Source: Arachnopeziza araneosa (lineage: Eukaryota; Ascomycota; Leotiomycetes; Helotiales; Arachnopezizaceae). From it: a DNA stretch of 64,000 nt. This document shows positions 57,028 to 64,000 of this stretch, piece by piece; position 1 is the stretch's first letter; each line of letters starts with the position of its first letter. The stretch spans positions 1 through 64,000 of the forward strand of contig QYAI01000123.1 of the NCBI GenBank assembly GCA_003988855.1, in the 5' to 3' direction. Below the pieces are notes generated by a model. The model was given only the letters and a program-made list of their open reading frames with translations, was not told where the DNA came from and made no database searches. A program made the position numbers and the translations under genes.

Positions 57028-59232
57028 TTACCGTCGTTGCTTTGTGGCTCGAACATGCTTATTCTTACCCCTCCTAGACAGCCCACTGCGTTGAGATGTC
57101 TCGCTGCCGCGAATCTGATTACCGTGAAAATCTCGCCTGACCGGAGGCATACTTTCTTGATTGTGGGGATAACGCCCCAGAAAGGCGCGTGATTCGTGTG
57201 TAGAGTTGTTTGGCTCAGTATATGGACTACTGAAAGTGTGTAGCTGTTTGGAAGTGAACCTCGAACCTTCAAATTGAATATTTCCAGCGAAAGATTGATG
57301 ACTATCAAAGCGAATGTGACCAGGTTGTGATACCAGCACCTTTGGTCGAATGAAACCCTCCTCGTCGTCACTACCATGTTCCAGCCTTTCTAGCACACTC
57401 GCCTTGCCTTTGATGCTGAATGCTTTTGGAGGAATAGAATAATCGGCGCCAGCGCTTACAGCTCGAGCAAGACTACTAGGGTCGACGAATTTCTTAAGGT
57501 TTGTTCTTGACCATGTAACTCCACCTGAGAGTTGCAATTTCGTGTTCAAGCCACACTCCGTACCAAAGTGATCCGGCGCTCCGCAACTATAGCAGAAAAC
57601 AGAGATCTCTCGAACCTTAAGAACCTCTTCAGGCGTTGGATTGAAAGTACGCCATATGTAATGACAATCTTCGTCGATATGTTCTCTAGCCTCACAAACA
57701 TCACACGGCGTACGTTCAGATGCTACCAAGAAAAGTTTCTGAGAACACTCCGAGGTCGAGTGGCCAGGCTCACGACATTTATCACAGCGTTTCTGGCGAG
57801 GGCACATCAAGTCTGAATGCTGACCCACCCCACAATATTTGCAGGAGAGAGCCGGACAGTCAGTTTGACGATGTCCTTTTCTTGCGCATGCGAAGCAAAA
57901 CTGAGCTCTGGAAGCGCTGTTAAGAAAATATTTCTCCTGTTGAATGAGTTCGGTGTCAGACACTCGCTGCGGTGCTTTATTGGCAGCCAAATAGCCCCTG
58001 AGCTGGTCTTGAGTCATGCCCATTTCTTGATTGGTACTTTTGAAAATCATATTATCCCTTCCGGACTTTCTGACAGATTGTAGTTCTTGCGCGGCGAGTT
58101 CTTTCACATGATGACGAGCATCGTCTAAATTAAACGAATCTTTAAACTTCTCTGCCAATTCCTGTAAAGTGGGACTGCCGATGTGACTGTAATAAGACTG
58201 GACATAATACTTGAAAGATTGTTGAACAATCTTGGAAGTGATCTTATCCAGCCCATCCATATTCTCTGTCAAGAACGAGAGAGCGTAAGCTTGATATGAG
58301 AAGTCAGGTCCTTTGATGGGTAGCCGATTATGTAGAATTGCTCTTGGGATGTTCCAGGACCGATATTTGAGAGGGACAGAGGGCTGGCGAGGGTATAAAG
58401 TCTTCCCAGCTGATATCATGGAGTATATTTCGCCGTCGTTCAAAGGCCAGGTGGCACTTTCAGCAAACAGAGAATCGACCAATGCAGTATTTGCAGTCAG
58501 CTTTGCTTGTTTTAAATATGCCTTTTGAGTTCGACGATAGAGCCGACGCGAGTTATGTGGAAGCTCAGATACTGTTTTGCCATCGAGCACCTTGAATGTC
58601 CCGGAAACAAGCCAGGGTTGAGTCTCCGGAACGACAGAGTTCTGGTTATTCTTTTGATCTTCATGTAATTCACCTTCAGATCCAGATCCAGATTCAGATG
58701 CCGACTCAGTAAGACTTGCATCTCGCTTATGTTGTGATCTCTTTCCGGCATCTGGGCCAGATATGGCTGGTGAGGGGATTTCAGTGGTACGTGGAAGCAA
58801 TTGAGTCCAAGTCTCTTTTTCTCGTAACTCGGTCTTGTTGTTGGCTGCATTTATTGTAATAGGAATCTCCAACAGGCGCTTACCACCAAAGGAGGTTCGA
58901 AGTCCCAGTCCGCTATGAATGCTTGAATTCCATGTCATCGAAGGCGATTTCATGAATTTCTTGTTTTGGTATGTGTGAGCCTGGTCGGCTCCAATCTCAT
59001 CGATTTCTACGGGATTGTCCTCCGGTGTGGAAATTGATAGTTCTGGTGGAGAAATTGGGGGAGAGTTTATTAACAGATCGTCCTGAACGTGTCCCTTAAC
59101 GCGCTTACGCACCCCTCCTGATAATTCATCAGCGAGGATGGTATCACCAGATGTCTCCTGGAGATCGCGTTTGCGACCAATGGCTGCAGTTCTCGAGTCC
59201 TCAGACTCATCCCTCTTCTCAGCATCAGCCAT
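57028..59232 (-). CDS. CCHC zinc-knuckle protein, Air1/Air2-like
   Basis: Intronless, 734 aa from the first ATG. Five zinc knuckles lie in tandem at about 446-561 (CFACARKGHRQTDC, CKYCGVGQHSDLMC, CDKCREPGHSTSEC, CDVCEAREHIDEDC, CYSCGAPDHFGTEC), the arrangement seen in Air1/Air2, the RNA-binding subunits of the TRAMP poly(A)-polymerase complex that feeds nuclear RNAs to the exosome. The protein is about twice the size of yeast Air proteins, with long N- and C-terminal extensions. A helical region at about 270-430 precedes the knuckles. The C-terminus is Arg/Ser/Gly-rich and basic. TRAMP membership is an inference from the knuckle array. Confidence 0.8.
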   Translation of the reverse strand: MADAEKRDESEDSRTAAIGRKRDLQETSGDTILADELSGGVRKRVKGHVQDDLLINSPPISPPELSISTPEDNPVEIDEIGADQAHTYQNKKFMKSPSMTWNSSIHSGLGLRTSFGGKRLLEIPITINAANNKTELREKETWTQLLPRTTEIPSPAISGPDAGKRSQHKRDASLTESASESGSGSEGELHEDQKNNQNSVVPETQPWLVSGTFKVLDGKTVSELPHNSRRLYRRTQKAYLKQAKLTANTALVDSLFAESATWPLNDGEIYSMISAGKTLYPRQPSVPLKYRSWNIPRAILHNRLPIKGPDFSYQAYALSFLTENMDGLDKITSKIVQQSFKYYVQSYYSHIGSPTLQELAEKFKDSFNLDDARHHVKELAAQELQSVRKSGRDNMIFKSTNQEMGMTQDQLRGYLAANKAPQRVSDTELIQQEKYFLNSASRAQFCFACARKGHRQTDCPALSCKYCGVGQHSDLMCPRQKRCDKCREPGHSTSECSQKLFLVASERTPCDVCEAREHIDEDCHYIWRTFNPTPEEVLKVREISVFCYSCGAPDHFGTECGLNTKLQLSGGVTWSRTNLKKFVDPSSLARAVSAGADYSIPPKAFSIKGKASVLERLEHGSDDEEGFIRPKVLVSQPGHIRFDSHQSFAGNIQFEGSRFTSKQLHTFSSPYTEPNNSTHESRAFLGRYPHNQESMPPVRRDFHGNQIRGSETSQRSGLSRRGKNKHVRATKQRR

Positions 59233-59764
59233 TCTGGTGACTCTTGGTATTGGTGGTTTTGACCGTCGACTCAATCAAAACTACACGAGCGGCAACTTAT
59301 AGGATTTTCTGGACCTACAAAGTTAACATATGGAGATGAAGATGATGTACCTCGCCTCCTCCCGAACCAACTTAGTTGTAGCCGTCTTTTCGTGTTCCAA
59401 CTGTGGAGGTGCGAAGTTCAAAGTGCAAAGTGGTCGAAATGTCGGATATATAATTTTGTAATCCCGAGATTCGTACCCTCTTAAGCCCCATCCAAGCCTC
59501 AACCACTTCACCACTGTCATTCCTCTTCCGACATCAGCCCAAACCCAGGATTTTAGACCAACGCTCCCTGATCTTCCTGCTGATACTTCCTATTGGCATT
59601 TCTTTGTTGTTTACAATCCCATACCGCAAGGTGAGCCACAAGCTTCAAGCCGCTGTTGCCATTACCATCTGACTGTCTTGATGGGCTTACTTACCTCCCT
59701 TCACTTGTTTACACCCTCCTACTAGTCACACAGTGTATATCATGCCGACTTGTGTTGAATCTCT
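59233..59764. other. Intergenic, divergent promoters
   Basis: Between the zinc-knuckle gene (minus) and Orm (plus). Contains the Orm upstream ORF at 59742. Nothing else is recognised. Confidence 0.45.
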
Positions 59765-59768
59765 ATGA
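59742..59768 (+). promoter_or_regulatory. Upstream ORF overlapping the Orm start codon
   Basis: ATG at 59742 opens an 8-codon reading frame (MPTCVESL) whose TGA stop at 59766-59768 overlaps the Orm ATG at 59765, in the ATGA arrangement. If it is transcribed, ribosomes would have to skip it or restart at the overlap. Confidence 0.55.
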
Positions 59769-60657
59769 ATCTCAACAGAGCTAACACCGTTTCAGAGGAC
59801 TCACGGCCACCCCTCGCTGCGAACATTTTGTACGAACGTACGCTTCAAGGCGACCCCCTCTCACCAATTACTCCCTTGAACACCGCCAAACTGTCTTCCG
59901 CAATCCTTCTTCCTCGCACTGTCTCGTACGACACTGGCTCAAACTCTCCCCGCCCGAGCGGTCCGTACAGAGCAATGAGCGAGCAAAAGACCGGAAGGAG
60001 GCGGCGGTCGAGTAGCTTGTTATACCAAGAACCTCCTGAGACATTAGAGCATATGAGTGACCAAGCCGCTTTACCCAATCTGAATGCAAATTGGGTCAAC
60101 GCAAAAGGTTCGTTTGAGTAACTCCGGTTCCGTGAGAATTCATCACTTCCACCCCAAAACTGAAATACTGGTATTAACTTAGGTCTTTGCAGGAGCTTGG
60201 ACAATACACTTGGTTTTAATTGCGTGCCTCAAAGTACTTTTCGATATAATACCTGGAGTATCACAAGAAACATCGTGGACGTTAACAAACATATCCTACA
60301 TGTTCGGCTCTTTTCTCATGTTCCATTGGGTCCGAGGCGTACCTTTCGAGTTCAATGCTGGAGCATATGACAACTTAAACATGTGGGAACAAATTGATAA
60401 TGGAGCTCAATACACACCATCGAAGAAATTCCTCCTCAGTGTACCAATTGTACTATTTCTGTTAAGTACACACTATACGCATTACGACCTGACATATTTT
60501 ACCATTAATTTTCTCGCTGTTCTTGCGGTTGTCATTCCTAAATTACCATACGTATGCTTATCAAGGGTCCGAGTGTACTTATTCATGAATGCTGATGTCA
60601 ATGTAGAGCCACCGAACGCGAGTAGGACTGTTTTCTGGGGCTCCGGAAGATCGATAA
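59765..60657 (+). CDS. ORM1: ORMDL family regulator of sphingolipid synthesis (Orm1/2)
   Basis: ER membrane protein that inhibits serine palmitoyltransferase within the SPOTS complex. Exons 59765-60107, 60193-60551 and 60607-60657 give 250 aa. The N-terminal 100 residues are Ser/Pro-rich, with a basic phosphosite-like patch GRRRRSSSLL, fitting control by AGC-type kinases. The conserved core starts at LNANWVNAKGAW and holds four hydrophobic segments at about 116-136, 143-163, 192-212 and 214-234. It includes FHWVRGVPFEFNAGAYDNLNMWEQID and TPSKKFLLSVPIVLFL. The last exon is only 51 nt and encodes SHRTRVGLFSGAPEDR, matching the family tail. Very secure; the Orm1 versus Orm2 distinction does not apply outside yeasts. 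Confidence 0.96.
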
Positions 60658-63588
60658 CATGGGCCATGAATTTGTTTGTAATATTATGGCAGGTCATATT
60701 GGTACACAAAACATGGGATGTAGAAAAAATGGTTCAAGTCTTGGCTATATCAATCTTAACACTCCTGAATGATCTCATATTGTGATATTACTCAGTTACC
60801 AGTGCATTCGTTGGCTTGACCAGACGGTATGTCAACGACACTTGACAGAGGCTCTTTGCAATTATTCGATCTGTATGGTGTTCTAGATATAGCCCAAAGA
60901 ACTACTCTCACCAGAACAAGAGTTTACTTTCGTCCATCTCAATTTGATCTATACGAATCTCCGTCTTTTACGATATTGAGAACCATTCTCCAACGAGTCA
61001 AACGGCTGAGGTCATGAACCTAGCACTTGGGGGTTTTAGCTTGCAACGATAAGCTAGCGCTTTTCGAATGGATTGATTTAGAGGAAAAGGACTTGGGCCT
61101 TGTTTGCTAATGTTTCTTGGGGAAGAAGACTCGTTCTTGTTGTAATTATAACAACTACTTAAGAAGCGCAAGTGGTGAAGAATTGATAAGTGACAATACT
61201 GGAGTCGAAAATTATACTCCGTTTATAACCTGCTTTTTCCCTTCCCTCAAATTCATCGTCAACTCGCCTGGTGCCGATACACGGTCACTTATTACCTGAG
61301 AGTTGGGATTTATGTACGGTACAGGAATTTTGGCATCGAGAAAGAATTGAGAACCTTTTGCCTTCACCCCCAGTATTAGGTATATAGTTTAGTCCTAAGT
61401 AAGAACAAGTGAAAGCCGCCTTCTTTCAGACGGAGCTCAGTATCTACTTTAAAGTACTATCTATGCTTTGATACTTCAAAACGCTAGATATAATTATTCA
61501 AAAGTGTACATACTTTACGACATGTTCGTTTACTTTGAACAGTGGAAAGTAAAGACTAGCCGTCTTCCGCTGACTCTTACTAGCCATCAAATTCCCATGT
61601 TTAATAAGTGATATTGTTAAGTAAATCAGGCTTAGTGCTAGCAAGTATCTATTCTCAACACGCTTGTCACCGTTGCCTGCAATCAAAATAAAGACGGGCA
61701 CATAGGATTTCGAGATTGATATAGAAAAGAACGGTCAAGAATTCGAGGATATGATATGAGCTTTAACCCCAACTCTATTCACGAAGTCTGTTCTACTTGT
61801 CGTCTTACCTACCAACCACGCAAAAGATGGAGAAGTCTAACTCGGCGGACATTGTTATACCACAATACACCGCTCATTATCTACCCTATGAAGTTTCAAT
61901 ATTGGCCCAACTACTGTGAAGTGGGCATCTCTTAGCTTCTTAAGGCGTGACTGTGATGATAGTAAATATGAAGATGACGATAACTCCGGATAGGGCTCTA
62001 GGAAAGCAGTCGCTTATGCGAGAGGTTTTTCTGCAGAAGAATCACAACTCTCTTGTCTTTGCTAAGGCTCTGGGGGGTGTTCACATTGTTGAATTTTTGG
62101 TAGCGAAATTTGAAGCGCAAAGTTTGCATCACGATAAAGTTGTTTGGGAGCGTCGGATTGTTCTTATAGATGAGAAACGACTTCAAACAGGGATTCATCG
62201 ATGAGAATGGAAATTCTCTCGCAAAGGAATCAAAATTCGCGACGGCGGACGTGGAGAAGTTCAAACTGTTCCAGACCACACGGTTATCTCTGACCCCACC
62301 ACCCACTAACCGGGTAAAGGGCATTGCATCACAAAGCTGCTCGAGGTGGTTCTTTTCTTTAGCACATATCTTTGAAAAGGCAAATCTTCAATAATGGTAA
62401 CGTCGCCGAGAGAAATCAACATCCCCACATTGCCCGGGGACCGTGCTATTTCTTGACTTGAATGGTTCGAGCGTGCTGCTGATGTTTGGATGCTTCTGGA
62501 TGTCTGGAAGCACTAGAAGGCAAGCCGTCCTGTTGGTGTCTCAATTCTTGAGGCCAAAGCCATCGACGCTCGGACGCAAGCGCAGTAATACGGAAGACTG
62601 CAGATACCAGCTTAACACACGCCCTTAACCTATCGAGGTAGGTGAGCCGTGGACGGAGATCGCATTGGAGATAAATAACTTCATGATCATCCACGAGATC
62701 CGCGCTCATGCGCTCCTGGACTCCAAACACCATTTGCTACACTAGGATAGTACTGAATCGACTTCCAGTCGTTATTAATACCGCTCCGAGGGACCTACCT
62801 GCTCCAGACTCCTGCTCTCACATCCATTATCATGATCATGATCCCGTCTCACACACCTTTGGAGCCCCTTGCGTTTTACCCCTGAATTCCTTCCCGTGCC
62901 TAATTCTTCACCGTATCAACTATCGGTGCAGCTGTCACCTCCAACAGCGACATCCGTTTGTCCCCTGGGAATAATACCCGCCCCTTCAAGGAAATCTTGC
63001 GCACGCTTCACCACCATCACTGCGCTGCGCGGCGCTGCTCTGCTCCCCTCTCAATCCATCAGCACCACCGACACATTTTCTCCATTCTATTAACTACCAT
63101 CAATTTGATTCTAGCCATCTCCCCGAATTCTACGATGCAGTTGTGAATACCTCAAGGTGTGTTTCAAGCCTCTTCCTTCCTCCTCGGAGTATACAACATG
63201 GTATTCTGCTTTCAGAATACTACTGTCAAAGATTGAAATTACTACCTTATCTTGAGCTACAAGCTTTGCATGTGCTACTTGCAACTTGAGAAGATTTCAC
63301 AACATACATATTCTGACGAACAATTCTGGTTGGGCACGTTGCACGGTTTGATGAAGAGGTCCAACATTCTTACATCTATGCGTGGATTCAAGCCTCTATG
63401 CCATTTGAAAGCCTGCTTGGACAGTTGTGTCTTGAATTTTCCAGCCTCTAGGCTAACTCGTGCTTCAGTTACAGGTTTCCACCCTCTTCAATCAGTACGG
63501 CTAAAAACGTCTGCCAGTCAATGAAGTCTGTCTGAATAACGTCCGAGGCAGACTACTGTGGTCAATCAAAAGCGACGAGTTGAAAAAA
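60658..63588. other. Gene-poor stretch of 2.9 kb
   Basis: Largely AT-rich from 60800 to 62400, then more GC-rich CT-biased sequence. Open frames up to 108 codons (for example 62324-61998 minus) lack family motifs. The last few hundred bases probably carry the promoter and leader of the gene starting at 63589. Confidence 0.4.
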
Positions 63589-64000
63589 ATGTCCGAAATT
63601 TTGTTGCACAATGGCCAATCGTCGCCGAGAACTCGCAGATCGCATAGTGTATCCAGCGATAGACCTTCTCTCTCCGGATTCGGGGGCTTGCTATCACCGC
63701 CTACATCCGTTTCCCCAGATCCCGCGTTCATCGCCGCATCGGCAGCTTCTCAAATTGTCACAAATGACCATGATAGCCAGGCTGATGCGTGGTTCGATCA
63801 ACATGGGATTGAGCCGTCGGGTGAGACTGCACTCGTGGCTTCACCAGCTCTAAATTTGGTCAACCGCTTTTTAGATCAGCTATTGTTCAACTTCCTGTCT
63901 ATATCCAAGTCAACATCCCTCACTTCCCTTCGACCTGCCATTGCTGAGGTTTTGAAACCCAAACTTGCAAAAGATGCCATCAGCGGCGCAGACCAGGAAT
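63589..64000 (+). CDS. Partial conserved-looking fungal protein, 5' end only
   Basis: ATG at 63589 opens a frame that stays open to the window end (137 codons seen). The first 60 residues are Ser/Pro/Arg-rich and disordered, starting MSEILLHNGQSSPRTRRSHS. Then comes a block that looks strongly conserved: SQADAWFDQHGIEPSGETAL, LVNRFLDQLLFNFLSISKS, SLTSLRPAIAEVLKPKLAKD. The helix pattern recalls a histone-fold-like segment, but I cannot name the family with certainty. The rest of the gene lies beyond the window. Confidence 0.7.
   Translation, partial: MSEILLHNGQSSPRTRRSHSVSSDRPSLSGFGGLLSPPTSVSPDPAFIAASAASQIVTNDHDSQADAWFDQHGIEPSGETALVASPALNLVNRFLDQLLFNFLSISKSTSLTSLRPAIAEVLKPKLAKDAISGADQE

Overview
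This window is nuclear DNA from a filamentous ascomycete (Pezizomycotina). The evidence is short introns, mostly about 45-130 nt, with GT..AG ends and TACTAAC-like branch points. Genes sit on both strands at roughly one per 2-3 kb, and the gene set includes fungal families such as ORMDL, Rcn1, Rrg9, FacA and a fungal ADAM. The flavour is Leotiomycetes/Helotiales (Botrytis/Sclerotinia-like), but that placement is an inference from protein style and not from a search. I rebuilt 26 protein-coding loci, including one pseudogene and one gene cut by the window end, by joining exons. For every multi-exon model I checked that exon phases agree and that the total length is a multiple of three.

Layout. 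0.5-8 kb: HMG-box factor, RuvB-like helicase Rvb1 and a triple-KH RNA-binding protein, all minus strand. 9-16.4 kb: a large unrecognised 1309-residue protein ending in a MYND-like zinc motif (plus), a small unrecognised protein (minus), and mitochondrial GrpE (plus). 16.9-24.1 kb: an unrecognised 677-residue protein (minus), a small Ser/Pro-rich protein (plus), and a membrane-anchored ADAM metalloprotease (minus). 25.7-34.6 kb: acetyl-CoA synthetase, a MABP1/WDR62-like WD40 protein and Rrg9 (all minus), with low-complexity DNA upstream of acetyl-CoA synthetase. 35.3-36.8 kb: a decayed mpaB/DUF2236 oxygenase-family pseudogene. 37-45 kb: calcipressin, RPB3, a dicarboxylate-carrier-like protein, mitochondrial Phe-tRNA synthetase and an aldo-keto reductase. 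45.6-52.2 kb: Nhp2, prohibitin 1 and a Rog1-like lipase. 52.9-60.7 kb: Rex3, an RFC clamp-loader subunit, a five-knuckle CCHC protein and Orm1/2. The last 3.3 kb is mostly gene-poor, with the 5' end of one conserved-looking gene at the edge.

The genes are mainly unrelated housekeeping functions: chromatin and transcription (Rvb1, RPB3, HMG), RNA (KH, Nhp2, Rex3, zinc knuckles), mitochondria (Mge1, Rrg9, Phb1, mtPheRS, carrier) and lipids (Orm, Rog1-like). I see no biosynthetic cluster, CRISPR, intact transposon, rRNA or tRNA. The most interesting items are the two large unrecognised proteins, a 5-nt microexon in the carrier gene, an upstream ORF whose stop overlaps the Orm start codon, a tandem acceptor in RPB3 whose upstream choice creates an immediate stop, a 451-nt intron in the lipase gene, and the multiply broken oxygenase gene.
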